Source of the DNA: CAXMMR01 sp965198995
GTDB taxonomy: Bacteria; Pseudomonadota; Alphaproteobacteria; Acetobacterales; Acetobacteraceae
Direction: 5' to 3'
Assembly: GCA_965198995.1 (NCBI GenBank)
Contig: CBDAQG010000002.1
Location: forward strand, 992,001-1,056,000
Length of the DNA stretch: 64,000 nt
The number at the start of each line of letters is the position of its first letter. The first letter of the stretch is position 1. Positions 16,940 through 26,303 of the stretch are shown here, piece by piece. Both the position numbers and the translations under genes were made by a program. The notes beneath the pieces are model-generated. The model saw only the letters and a program-made list of their open reading frames with translations. It did not search any database and had not been told where the DNA came from.

Positions 16940-17524
16940 TCACTCGCGGACCGGGGCGGCATCGGGCTCGGTCGTGGGCCCTGTCGGGGTCGCGTGTAGC
17001 GCGTCGGTGGCGGCAGGCTCGGCGCCGGGTGGCGGCACCAGCGTCGGGCGGTAGGTCTTGGGCAGGCGGTCGGCCGTCCAGACGGCGCCGGCATAGACGA
17101 GCGGCATGCCGCGCGCGTGCAGCACGACGGCCGGCCACTCCACGGTCGGGATCACCAGTCCGACCAGGATGTAGGCAAGCACCAGGACGACTGCACCCCT
17201 GGCTACGCCGAACAGCAGGCCAAGCGTGCGGTCGACGCCGCCGAGGGCGGAGAACTGGATGAAGCGGGCGGCCAAATTGGCGAGCACGGAGAGCAGGATG
17301 AGCAGGACGATGAAGCCGATGGCGTAGGCGAGGATGTCACCGGTCGTCGGGTCGGAGAACCAGCCATGCGTGGTGGGGGCGAGCAACGGGTAGAGCTTGA
17401 TGGCGCCCCAGGCGGCGAGGATCCAGGCGAGCAGGCCCAGGACCTCGCGCACCAGGCCGCGCACGAGGCCGGCCAGGGCGGAAATCGCAAGCACCGCCAG
17501 AGCAATGCCGTCCACATAGGTCAT
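16940..17524 (-). CDS. cvpA: CvpA family membrane protein
   Basis: A 194-residue protein with about four membrane helices (MTYVDGIALAVLAISALAGL, the segment after VREVLGLL, then IGFIVLLILLSVLANLAARF, and VARGAVVLVLAYILVGLVIP). The family motif GGVDRTLGLLFG is clear. CvpA is linked to colicin V secretion and envelope stress. It precedes purF in E. coli as well, which supports the call. Start ATG 17524 is chosen over an upstream frame that reads through a dispersed repeat. The Pro/Thr-rich C-terminal tail is probably cytoplasmic or disordered. Confidence 0.88.
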   Translation of the reverse strand: MTYVDGIALAVLAISALAGLVRGLVREVLGLLAWILAAWGAIKLYPLLAPTTHGWFSDPTTGDILAYAIGFIVLLILLSVLANLAARFIQFSALGGVDRTLGLLFGVARGAVVLVLAYILVGLVIPTVEWPAVVLHARGMPLVYAGAVWTADRLPKTYRPTLVPPPGAEPAATDALHATPTGPTTEPDAAPVRE

Positions 17525-17583
17525 CGTGCGGCCCGACTCGCCCTTCTTGACGCGTGGGGCAGCGTATAGAGCAAGAAGGTTAC

Positions 17584-17865
17584 GGAAAAAAGAAAGGCCA
17601 AGGGCAGGCCAGGAGCTCTGCTCCTGGACCTCGCTGGGGGCGGCGCCCCCAGACCCGCATCCGTAAAGGCACGCGACGCTCTTTCTTGCTTGGCGAAGCC
17701 ATTCGGATCCTGTTTCCCACGCCTCGGAACTCGCCACGGGATCATGGATAAGAAATGGATTTAAAGGCTTCGCCTTTAATGGGGTCCAGGGGCGGAGTGA
17801 GCCAAAGGTTCCGACGGCGCAAAGCGCCGTTGGAAAGGCTCACGGAGGGAAAGCTCTGGCCTTTC
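17584..17865. repeat. GC-rich dispersed repeat, long-form copy 5
   Basis: Between the cvpA 5' end and the beta-helix gene's stop. It begins ggccaggagctctgctcctg, contains cccagacccgcatccgtaaa, aaaggcttcgccttt and gacggcgcaaagcgccgttg, and ends near aaagctctggcctttcc. It is the same long form as the copy upstream of der, in opposite orientation. It fills the whole 340-bp gap with the cvpA leader, so any cvpA promoter lies in or next to it. Confidence 0.65.
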
Positions 17866-20856
17866 CTAAACTGCTGAGGGGCTTAGCTGCACGGCGATGT
17901 AGGGCACGGCGAGGCCGCCGGCGGTGACGTAGCCGGGCGAGGGGAAGCTGGCGGGCAGGGCGCCGGTGGCGGTGGCGCCGGCGCCGGCGACGCCCAGGGT
18001 CGCGACCTGGCCCATCAGCGCTTTGGGGGTGGCGCCGCCGAGTTGGGCGAGGCTGCTGCTGCCGGCGGCCATGCAGGCCAGGATAGGCGCCGTGGTGCCG
18101 GCGGATTGGAGCTGGGCGGCGATCCAGACGATGCCGCGGGAGAGCGGGATGGAGGCGGCGAGCGTCGCGATCGCTTCGCCGGCGACGTCGGTGGAGGCGT
18201 GGCCGGCGTCGACGATCAGGGTGCCGGGCTGGCCGGCATTGTCGGCGTAGAGGCCGAGCTGGATGGTGGTGCCGCCGGCGCCGGCGGTGGTGACGAGGAC
18301 GCCGAAGGCGGAGAGGGTGATGGTGTCGGTGGTGATGGCGTAGGGGATCGCCGTCAGCGCGGCGGCGGCGGGCGCCTGATCGATGGTCTGGGCGGTCGGG
18401 CCGTACCAGCGTTTGGTCTGCAGCGGCACCACCGGGTGGGCGGCGGCGTAGCTGAAGTCGCGCCAGTTCAGCGTGGTGGTGCCGCCGGCGGTGTTCTGGA
18501 TGAGGGCGGCGCGGTTGGAGTTCACGCAGCCGACGGTGCCGGCCAGGTTGATGGCGAGCGGGCCGTTGAAGGCGTTGCGGAAGATCGCGGTGGGGGAGCC
18601 GGTCGCCGCGTCGTAGAACACGCGGTAGTTGATGATCTGCAGCTCGGCCGGGGCGCCGTCGAAGCGCAGGCCGGAGGCGAAGTTGGCGTTGTCACGGTAG
18701 TAGGCGAAGAAGTCGATGATCTCGACGCGGCCGGACTGGGCGATCTGGATCGGGTAGGCGTTGAAGCGCTCGGCGGTGCAGCCGAGCATGCGGATGTAGT
18801 TGGAATTGGCGAAGTTGTAGCCGCTCTGGACGTAGGGCGCGTTGACGGCGCGGCCGTCGCCGCGGGCGGAGCAGTTGCGGTATTCGAGCCGGTTGTTGCC
18901 GGTGGCCGAGGCGATGACGGCGACGAAGCCGTTCTGCTGGAAGTCGATGGCGTGGCAGTCGATGTAGGTGATGGTGTGCAGGAAGGTCGCCGCCAGGTTG
19001 GTCGAGCCGTCGATGAAGGCGTCGACCGCGTCGATCACCTGGCAGTCGATGTAGCGGGTGCCGAAGCTGCGGTTCTGGAAGCCGACCGAGCCGGAGGTGG
19101 CGCGGTTGACGTGCGATGGGCCGTGGACGACACAGTTTTCGTAGGTGAGGAAGTAGCAGCCCCAGTGGTTGTCCAGCGCCGCGTTGAAGCAGTCGCGGAC
19201 GACGCAGTCATGGATGTGGCAGTGCTTCGGGTTGCCGCGCACCCAGGTGCCCATGTATTTGTAGCCGCCCCAGTAGACGTTGGTCGTCACCGCGTGGCGG
19301 CAGTTGCCGCCGCGGACGGAGACGCGGGTGCCGTCGGTTGAGCCGCCGAGCTCGACGCCGTAGCCGTAGGCGCCCTCGCTGAGGTTGGCGTCGTTGGGCA
19401 GCTTCTCGATGAAGACGGCGACGTCACCCTGCCAGCAGGTGAGGAGCTGCAGGCAGCGGGTCCAGGCGTTGTGGATGGTGAAGTTGCGGATGACCGGCTG
19501 GTAGAGGCCCTGCAGGACGAAGGCGGGCTGGCGGTTGGCGACGCCGACGACGCTGTCCGTGTCGCCATTGGCGTCGACGGAGAGGCCGTCGAGGATGAAC
19601 TTGGCCTGGCCGAAGAGCTGCATCTGCGTTGCGGTGGCGTAGCTGTCGTAGATGCGGTCGGCGGAGATGACGAAGGGGTTCGCGGCGACCTGGCCGAAGG
19701 TCTTGCCGGCGACGACCAGGTTCTCGCCGACGACGAAGCTGCCGGTGATGGTGTTGAACACCAGGGTGCCGCTGGCGCCGTCGACGAGCGAGCGGATCAG
19801 GCCGACGGCGCTGGACTTGGCGCCGCTGACGGTCTGCTGCTCGGCGAACTGGCCGGCCACGCCGCCGGTGAAGGCGAGGCCGAGGCCCTGGATACGGAAC
19901 AGTTGGGACTGCCAGACCTGGGCCGAGGTGATGCCGGTGTTGGGCACGCCGGAGACCGGCGGCGACCACGGGTAGGCGTCTTCGGAGGAGAGCAGCCAGA
20001 TCTGGCCCTGGGCCATGCCGGCGACGGAGGGCACGGTGAGCGTCGTTTCGGTCACCGCCATGTCGGTGAACTCGTTGCCGGTGACGGTGCCGACCAGCGC
20101 GGTGCCGATGGCGCTGACCGCGACGGCGGGGCCGGGGGTGCGGTTGACGGTGAGCACGCTCTTGGCCTGCTGGTGGATCAGGGTGCCGGAGCCGGTGAGC
20201 CAGATGTCCTCGTCGGTGACCGTGAGGCTGACGACGTAGCGGCCGGCGGGGACGAAGACCGGCACGGCGAGCGGCGCCGCGGCGGCGATGGCGGCGGTGA
20301 AGGCGGCGCTGTCGTCGGTGGCGCCGTCGCCGAGGGCGCCGAACCAGCGGACGTTGAGGCTGGGCTGGGCGCCCAGGGCGACGACCCAGCGGCCGGCGCC
20401 GGTGCTGCTCGAGGGCGCGATGACGGTGGCGCCGTTGTCGGTGGCGGTGCTGGTGGGGTTCCAGTAGGCCCAGCGGTCGGCGCCGTCGCCGGGGGTGGTG
20501 TGGCCCTGGACAAGGACGGCGGCGGGGCTGGCGGAGCCGCCGGGGACGATGGCGCGGAGCGCGGCGAGGCTGGCGGCGGTGGCGGCGGGGTTGGGGGTCT
20601 GGATGACGACGGTGGTGGTGCTGGTGGAGTTGCCGGTGCTCGAGCTGCCGGTGGTGGTGCCGGTATTCGAGCCGCCGCTGGTGGTGGTGCCGCCATTGCT
20701 GGGCGGGGTGGTGGTGCCGCCGGGCAAGCTGATCAGCACCACGTCTTCAGGGTGGGCGTTGAGTGCAGCGGCCATCGCCGCAGGGTCGGTGATCAGGGCG
20801 CCGGTGACGTAGCCATCGAAGGGCTGCTTCACGAGAAGGGCGGATTGCGACGCCAT
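17866..20856 (-). CDS. Large right-handed beta-helix protein, tailspike/pectate-lyase-like
   Basis: A 996-residue protein with no signal peptide. Residues 1-45 are unassigned; 46-85 are a Gly/Thr/Ser-rich linker. Residues 114-160 (VLVQGHTTPGDGADRWAYW, then GATVIAPSSSTGAGRW) resemble the head-binding lead-in of phage tailspikes. Residues 168-195 (NVRWFGALGDGATDDSAAF) are the classic start of a pectate-lyase superfamily beta-helix, which runs to about residue 750. The last 200 residues look like a beta-sandwich (TIQLGLYADNAGQPGTLIVD). Such proteins bind or cleave polysaccharide. No phage structural gene is adjacent. Catalytic residues could not be assigned. Confidence 0.7.
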   Translation of the reverse strand: MASQSALLVKQPFDGYVTGALITDPAAMAAALNAHPEDVVLISLPGGTTTPPSNGGTTTSGGSNTGTTTGSSSTGNSTSTTTVVIQTPNPAATAASLAALRAIVPGGSASPAAVLVQGHTTPGDGADRWAYWNPTSTATDNGATVIAPSSSTGAGRWVVALGAQPSLNVRWFGALGDGATDDSAAFTAAIAAAAPLAVPVFVPAGRYVVSLTVTDEDIWLTGSGTLIHQQAKSVLTVNRTPGPAVAVSAIGTALVGTVTGNEFTDMAVTETTLTVPSVAGMAQGQIWLLSSEDAYPWSPPVSGVPNTGITSAQVWQSQLFRIQGLGLAFTGGVAGQFAEQQTVSGAKSSAVGLIRSLVDGASGTLVFNTITGSFVVGENLVVAGKTFGQVAANPFVISADRIYDSYATATQMQLFGQAKFILDGLSVDANGDTDSVVGVANRQPAFVLQGLYQPVIRNFTIHNAWTRCLQLLTCWQGDVAVFIEKLPNDANLSEGAYGYGVELGGSTDGTRVSVRGGNCRHAVTTNVYWGGYKYMGTWVRGNPKHCHIHDCVVRDCFNAALDNHWGCYFLTYENCVVHGPSHVNRATSGSVGFQNRSFGTRYIDCQVIDAVDAFIDGSTNLAATFLHTITYIDCHAIDFQQNGFVAVIASATGNNRLEYRNCSARGDGRAVNAPYVQSGYNFANSNYIRMLGCTAERFNAYPIQIAQSGRVEIIDFFAYYRDNANFASGLRFDGAPAELQIINYRVFYDAATGSPTAIFRNAFNGPLAINLAGTVGCVNSNRAALIQNTAGGTTTLNWRDFSYAAAHPVVPLQTKRWYGPTAQTIDQAPAAAALTAIPYAITTDTITLSAFGVLVTTAGAGGTTIQLGLYADNAGQPGTLIVDAGHASTDVAGEAIATLAASIPLSRGIVWIAAQLQSAGTTAPILACMAAGSSSLAQLGGATPKALMGQVATLGVAGAGATATGALPASFPSPGYVTAGGLAVPYIAVQLSPSAV

Positions 20857-20915
20857 GCCAAGTTCTCCACTTGTTCACGACGGCGTTTCGCTGAAAGAGG
20901 GGGATCGTCCCAAGA

Positions 20916-21023
20916 GGAAGGGCTTCTTTTTTGAAAAAAAGAAGCAAAAAACTTTTGTCCGCGCTGTCGCGTGGTCCTAAGCGAGCAGAAGTTTTTTGGT
21001 TCTTTTTTTCAAAAAAGGACCGC

Positions 21024-21026
<3 letters not shown>
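20916..21026. repeat. A/T-rich inverted repeat, copy 2
   Basis: Left arm about 20916-20957 (cttcttttttgaaaaaaaga), right arm about 20986-21024 (aagttttttggttctttttt), loop about 28 bases. It lies between radA and the downstream beta-helix gene, both on the minus strand. The radA stop codon (21024-21026) touches the end of the right arm. It probably terminates radA transcription. Confidence 0.75.
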
Positions 21027-22429
<1,403 letters not shown>

Positions 22430-22430
<1 letters not shown>

Positions 22431-22759
22431 CAGGATTGCACGAAGCGGAGCCGGTAACCGTCCGGGTCCATGATCGCGAAGCACGCGTCGGCCAGGGGCT
22501 CGACGAGGCGGGCGCCGTACGCCTGCACGCTGGCGGCCATGGCGGCGGCGTCGGCGACGGGGAGCACGAGGGTGACGCCGGCGCCGGCCGGGTAGACGAT
22601 CGGCAGGTCGGCGGTGCGCAGGGCCAGCACGGTGGCCTCGATCTCGATCAGCGTGCCGTCATGGTGCTCGTCGAGCACCACCGCGCCCAGCACTTGCGTA
22701 TAGTAGCGCAGGCTGCGCGCGAGGTCGGGGCAGAGCAGCTCGGCGAGCGGGCGGTTCAT
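22430..22759 (-). CDS. VOC (glyoxalase/bleomycin-resistance) family protein
   Basis: A 109-residue protein with one beta-alpha-beta-beta-beta pair typical of the VOC fold: LCPDLARSLRYYTQVLGAVV, then TLVLPVADAAAMAASVQAYGA and the closing MDPDGYRLRFVQS. Family members use a metal to act on small ligands, or bind drugs. The metal ligands are not certain here. Its ATG sits at the end of a 14-bp tandem array and overlaps the stop of an upstream mini-ORF. Its own stop overlaps the radA ATG. Confidence 0.8.
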
Positions 22760-22800
22760 GGCGACCGGCTCATGGCGACCGGCTCATGGCGCCGGCTCAT
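22756..22800 (-). repeat. 14-bp tandem repeat forming overlapping mini-ORFs before the VOC gene
   Basis: ATG codons on the minus strand begin at 22800, 22787, 22773 and 22759, spaced 13, 14 and 14 bases. The stop of the secreted-protein gene (TGA, 22799-22797) overlaps the first ATG. Mini-ORFs ending in TGA then overlap the ATGs at 22773 and 22759 by ATGA. Unit: catggcgaccggct on the plus strand. Re-initiation would carry ribosomes stepwise to the VOC start. Confidence 0.65.
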
Positions 22801-23429
22801 GGCGGCAGGGGCGCGGTCGCCGGAGCGCCTGGCGGTGGCGGCGACGGCTGTCCGGGCACCGCTTCCCGGGGGACCAGCGTCAGCACGGCCTGAGGCGTGC
22901 CGCGGGTGGAGGTCGCGGCCAGGATGGTGGCGGCATGGCCGCCGTTGCTGCCGCCTGAGATGGCGTAGGTCTGGTGATGGATGGCGGGGTTCTTCGGGTC
23001 GGCGAGGTTGGGGCCCTGCGGCTGGGCGGCGATCTGCGCCTGCGCCATGGCCTGGCCGAGGTCGGCGACCACCAGGGCCGGGTCGGCGAACTCGCTGACC
23101 GCCTCGCAGCCGCCGTTGTCGAGCGACACCAGCGCCAGGTGGGTCGTCTGGCGGTAGCTCGTGTCGTAGACGGCGCCGGGCCGGCCCTGCAGGAAGAAAT
23201 CGCGCGTCGGCGCCGGCACGGCACGGGCGCCCTGCTGCTGCAGGAAGCCGCGGAGTTGGTCGCGGTTGGCGCCGAACTGCAGGCAGGTGGCCATGAACAG
23301 GCCGACGACCTGCTGGGCGCCGAGCGGGCCTGGGCTCAGGGCAGGGGCGGCGTCGGGGACTGGGGCGGGCGTGGTCTGGGCGAGCAGCGGGACTGGCAGG
23401 AGCAGGAAGGTTAGGAGAAGGCGGCGCAT
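22797..23429 (-). CDS. Secreted hypothetical protein
   Basis: A 210-residue protein with a clear signal peptide (MRRLLLTFLLLPVPLLAQ, cleavage after the Ala near residue 17). The mature part includes two Cys residues (ATCLQFG and NGGCEAVSE) that could pair in the periplasm, and a Pro-rich C-terminus. The arrangement faintly recalls NMCC_0638-type proteins, but I do not recognise it with confidence. It is the first gene of the unit with the VOC gene and radA, and an inverted repeat lies upstream. Confidence 0.65.
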   Translation of the reverse strand: MRRLLLTFLLLPVPLLAQTTPAPVPDAAPALSPGPLGAQQVVGLFMATCLQFGANRDQLRGFLQQQGARAVPAPTRDFFLQGRPGAVYDTSYRQTTHLALVSLDNGGCEAVSEFADPALVVADLGQAMAQAQIAAQPQGPNLADPKNPAIHHQTYAISGGSNGGHAATILAATSTRGTPQAVLTLVPREAVPGQPSPPPPGAPATAPLPP

Positions 23430-23448
23430 CGAGTTCTCCGATCAGGCA

Positions 23449-23573
23449 AGGAAGGGTTCTTTTTTGTAAAAAAGAACCAAAAAACTTTTGCTCGGGAAGG
23501 GCGCGCGGGGCGCGGTAAGGACCTAAGCTGAGAAAAGTTTTTTGCTTCTTTTTTTCAAAAAAGAAGCGCTTTG
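23449..23573. repeat. A/T-rich inverted repeat, copy 3
   Basis: Left arm about 23449-23490 (ggttcttttttgtaaaaaag), right arm about 23532-23572 (aaaagttttttgcttctttt), loop about 40 bases. It separates the mlaF 3' end from the secreted-protein gene; both are on the minus strand. It is likely the terminator of the alr-mlaE-mlaF unit. Confidence 0.75.
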
Positions 23574-23576
23574 TTA

Positions 23577-24365
23577 CTAACGCCGCAGCTCCATCTGAAT
23601 GGGCCCCTCGCGCCGTCCATGCGTGAACTGCTCGACGAGCGGGTTGCCGCTCGCCATCAGCTCGCCGGCGCGACCCTCCCAGACGATGCGGCCGTGATGC
23701 AGCATCGCCGCGCGGTCGCCGATGCGGGCCGCACTCGCCATGTCGTGGGTGATGGCGATGGCGGTGCTGCCGAGGCGGCGCACGCAGTCGATGATCAGGC
23801 CGTCGATGACGGCGCCCATGATGGGATCGAGGCCGGTGGTCGGCTCGTCGAAGAACAGCATGTCGGGTTGGGCGGCGATGGCGCGGGCGAGGCCGACGCG
23901 CTTCTGCATGCCGCCGGAGAGCTCGGCCGGCGAGAGGTCGCCGACGCTGGATGACAGGCCGACCTGGCCGAGGATCTCACCGGCGCGCTGTCGGGCCGCC
24001 GCGCGGGAGGGACGGCGGGCGGTGGGTTCGGCGAGCAGGCCGAAGGCGACGTTTTCCCAGACCGGCAGGCTGTCGAACAGGGCGCCGTTCTGGAACAGCA
24101 TGCCGATGCGGGCGCGCTGGCGGGCGCGCTCGGCGCGGCTGGCGGTGAGCAGGTCCTCGCCGTCGATGCGGATGCTGCCGGCGTCCGGCTCGATCAGGCC
24201 GAGGATGCATTTGAGCAGCACCGACTTGCCGGTGCCGGAGCCGCCGATGACCACCATCGAGGTGCCGGGCATGACGTCGAGGTCGACGCCGTCGAGGACC
24301 TGCTTGTCGCCAAATGCCTTGCGCAGGCCGCGTATGCTGATGCGCGGCGTTGCCGAGATGGTCAT
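23577..24365 (-). CDS. mlaF: ABC transporter ATP-binding protein, MlaF type
   Basis: A 262-residue ATPase. Walker A is GGSGTGKSVLL, the signature LSGGMQKRVGLARA and Walker B MLFFDEPTTGLDP; the last of these with GLDPIMG is characteristic of MlaF, as is the AITHDM switch. MlaF drives phospholipid movement between the inner membrane and the periplasmic MCE protein. The permease mlaE lies 16 bp upstream. No mlaD (MCE) gene follows: the unit ends in an inverted repeat. Confidence 0.9.
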   Translation of the reverse strand: MTISATPRISIRGLRKAFGDKQVLDGVDLDVMPGTSMVVIGGSGTGKSVLLKCILGLIEPDAGSIRIDGEDLLTASRAERARQRARIGMLFQNGALFDSLPVWENVAFGLLAEPTARRPSRAAARQRAGEILGQVGLSSSVGDLSPAELSGGMQKRVGLARAIAAQPDMLFFDEPTTGLDPIMGAVIDGLIIDCVRRLGSTAIAITHDMASAARIGDRAAMLHHGRIVWEGRAGELMASGNPLVEQFTHGRREGPIQMELRR

Positions 24366-24381
24366 CGCCGGGAGACCTGCG

Positions 24382-25179
24382 TCATCGCGCGAAGAAGATC
24401 TCGCTCAGCACGTAGTCAAAGGCGAGGATGAGGATGGAGGCGGAGACCACGGCCGAGGTGGTGGCGGTGCCGACGCCCTCGGCGCCGCCGCGGCTGTTGT
24501 AGCCGTGGTAGCAGCCCATCAGGGCGATCAGCAGGCCGAACATCGCGGCCTTGGCGAGGCCGACGCCGACGTCGCTCGCCTGCATGAAGTTGGCGGTGCT
24601 GACCAGGTAGCCGCTCGGGCTGAAGCCGAGCTTGACGGTGGCGATGATGAAGCCGCCGAGCACGCCGAGCACGTCGGCGATGATGACCAGCAGCGGCACG
24701 GCGAGGATGCCGGCGAGCAGGCGCGGGGCGACCAGGTAGCGCATCGGGTCGGTCGACAGGGTGCCGAGGGCGTCGATCTGGTCGGTGACGCGCATGGTGC
24801 CGAGCTCGGCGGCCATGGCGGCGCCGACGCGGCCGGCGACCATCAGGCCGCCAAGCACCGGGCCGAGCTCACGGACCACGGAGAGCACGACGATGGAGGC
24901 GATGGCGCTCTCGGCGCCGAAGCGGGAGAAGCCGGTGTAGCTCTGCAGCGCGATCACCATGCCGGAGAAGATCGCCGTCAGCGCCACCACGGGCAGGCTG
25001 AAGAAGGCGAACTCGACGAAGGCGCGCCAGAACTGACGCCAGTAGAATGGTGGGCGGACGATGCTGGCGAGGCCGGTGGCGGCGAACAGGGTGATGGCGC
25101 CGAGCACGCGCAGCATCCCCAGGGTGCCGCGGCCGAGGCCGGCGACGAGGTTCTCAAGGGCGGTTAGCGTTTCGCTCAC
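24382..25179 (-). CDS. mlaE: ABC transporter permease, MlaE type
   Basis: A 265-residue membrane protein with five to six helices. Family segments are FSLPVVALTAIFSGMVIALQ, VVRELGPVLGGLMVAGRVG with AAMAAELGTMRVTDQIDAL, and ALMGCYHGYNSRGGAEGVG. MlaE pairs with MlaF in outer-membrane lipid asymmetry maintenance. Its start overlaps the alr stop (ATGA). The absence of an MCE partner here suggests that mlaD lies elsewhere or that another MCE protein serves. Confidence 0.92.
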   Translation of the reverse strand: MSETLTALENLVAGLGRGTLGMLRVLGAITLFAATGLASIVRPPFYWRQFWRAFVEFAFFSLPVVALTAIFSGMVIALQSYTGFSRFGAESAIASIVVLSVVRELGPVLGGLMVAGRVGAAMAAELGTMRVTDQIDALGTLSTDPMRYLVAPRLLAGILAVPLLVIIADVLGVLGGFIIATVKLGFSPSGYLVSTANFMQASDVGVGLAKAAMFGLLIALMGCYHGYNSRGGAEGVGTATTSAVVSASILILAFDYVLSEIFFAR

Positions 25180-26249
25180 AGGGCGGCGTAGTGCCGGTCG
25201 TAGCGGCGGCCGAGCGAGGTCAGGATCTCGTAGCCGTTGGTTCCGGCGCGGGCGGCGACGTCGTCGGGCGGGATTGCCGGGCCGATCAGCTCCAGCCAGG
25301 ACCCCCGCTCGACGGCCGGATGGTCGGTGACGTCCCAGGTTGTCAGGTCCATGGAGACACGGCCTACCAGGGGGACGGGACGGCCGTCAAAGCAGGCCAG
25401 CCCGGTTGCGGAGAGCGAGCGCAGGTAGCCGTCGGCATAGCCGACCGAGAGCGTGGCGATGCGGCTGGGGCGGGGCGCCGTCCAGATGGCGTTGTAGCCG
25501 ACGGTCTCGCCGGTCGCGACCTGGCGGAGCTGCAGCACCGGAGCGGCGAGGCGCAGCACCGGGCGCATCGGGTTCGGCCGGCCGGGCTCGGGATTGATGC
25601 CGTAGAGGGCGGCGCCGGGGCGGGCCAGGTCGGCGTGGAACTCGGCGCCGAGGAACATGCCGGAGGAGTTGGCGATGCTGCGCGGCAGGCGGGGCAGACG
25701 GGCGCAGGCGGCGGTGAAGCGGGCGAGCTGGGCGGCGTTGATCGGCGCCGCCGGGGTCTCGGCGCTGACCAGGTGGGTCATGATCAGCGTCAGCCGGATG
25801 CCGTCGAGCCGGTGCGGCTCGGCGACCAGCTGGTCGAGCTCGGCCTGGTCCAGGCCCAGGCGGCACATGCCGGTGTCGACATGCAGCATTGCCGGCAGAG
25901 GGGCGCCGGATCGCGCCTGCTGCTGCCAGTCGGCGATCTCCGCCAGCGAGCCGAGCACGGGCTGCAGGTCGTGCGCGCGGTAGGTCTCGGCCTGGCCGTC
26001 GAACAGGCCGTTCAGCACGGCGATCACCGGCGCCGGGCCGAGCGCCTGGCGTAGCGCTTGGGCCTCGCTCGGATGGGCGACGAAGAAGGTGGTGCAGCCG
26101 GCGGCGAGCAGACGACGCGCGACCGGCGCCGCGCCGAGGCCGTAGCCGTCCGCCTTAACCACCGCCGCGGTGGCGCCCGGATGGCTTGCTGCGAGGGTCA
26201 GCCAGTTGGCGGCGACGGCCTCGAGGTCGATGGTGAGACGCGGGGTCAT
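25176..26249 (-). CDS. alr: Alanine racemase
   Basis: A 357-residue PLP enzyme that makes D-alanine for peptidoglycan. The PLP-binding Lys is Lys32 in AVVKADGYGLGA. The catalytic Tyr lies in SVGYADGYLR and the second-domain motif is VGRVSMDL. Length is typical. ATG 26249 is the last of four ATG codons in a 14-bp tandem array and overlaps a mini-ORF stop, so its translation may depend on re-initiation. The stop overlaps the mlaE start. Confidence 0.93.
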   Translation of the reverse strand: MTPRLTIDLEAVAANWLTLAASHPGATAAVVKADGYGLGAAPVARRLLAAGCTTFFVAHPSEAQALRQALGPAPVIAVLNGLFDGQAETYRAHDLQPVLGSLAEIADWQQQARSGAPLPAMLHVDTGMCRLGLDQAELDQLVAEPHRLDGIRLTLIMTHLVSAETPAAPINAAQLARFTAACARLPRLPRSIANSSGMFLGAEFHADLARPGAALYGINPEPGRPNPMRPVLRLAAPVLQLRQVATGETVGYNAIWTAPRPSRIATLSVGYADGYLRSLSATGLACFDGRPVPLVGRVSMDLTTWDVTDHPAVERGSWLELIGPAIPPDDVAARAGTNGYEILTSLGRRYDRHYAAL

Positions 26250-26303
26250 GCCGCCAGGGTCATGTTGCCAGGGTCATGTTGCCAGGGTCATGCTGCCGGT
26301 CAT
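26246..26303 (-). repeat. 14-bp tandem repeat forming overlapping mini-ORFs before alr
   Basis: Minus-strand ATG codons start at 26303, 26291, 26277, 26263 and 26249 (spacing 12, 14, 14, 14). The upstream gene's TGA overlaps the ATG at 26303. Mini-ORFs MTLAT and MTLAA each end in TGA overlapping the next ATG, down to the alr ATG. Plus-strand unit: catgttgccagggt. A 14-bp period is 2 mod 3, which is exactly what keeps an ATGA junction functional when duplicated. Confidence 0.7.

Noticed and set aside
19471..20934. 487-codon plus-strand frame opposite the beta-helix gene
   Set aside because: Gly/Ala/Asp-rich low-complexity translation with no motif; the minus strand carries a coherent beta-helix protein.
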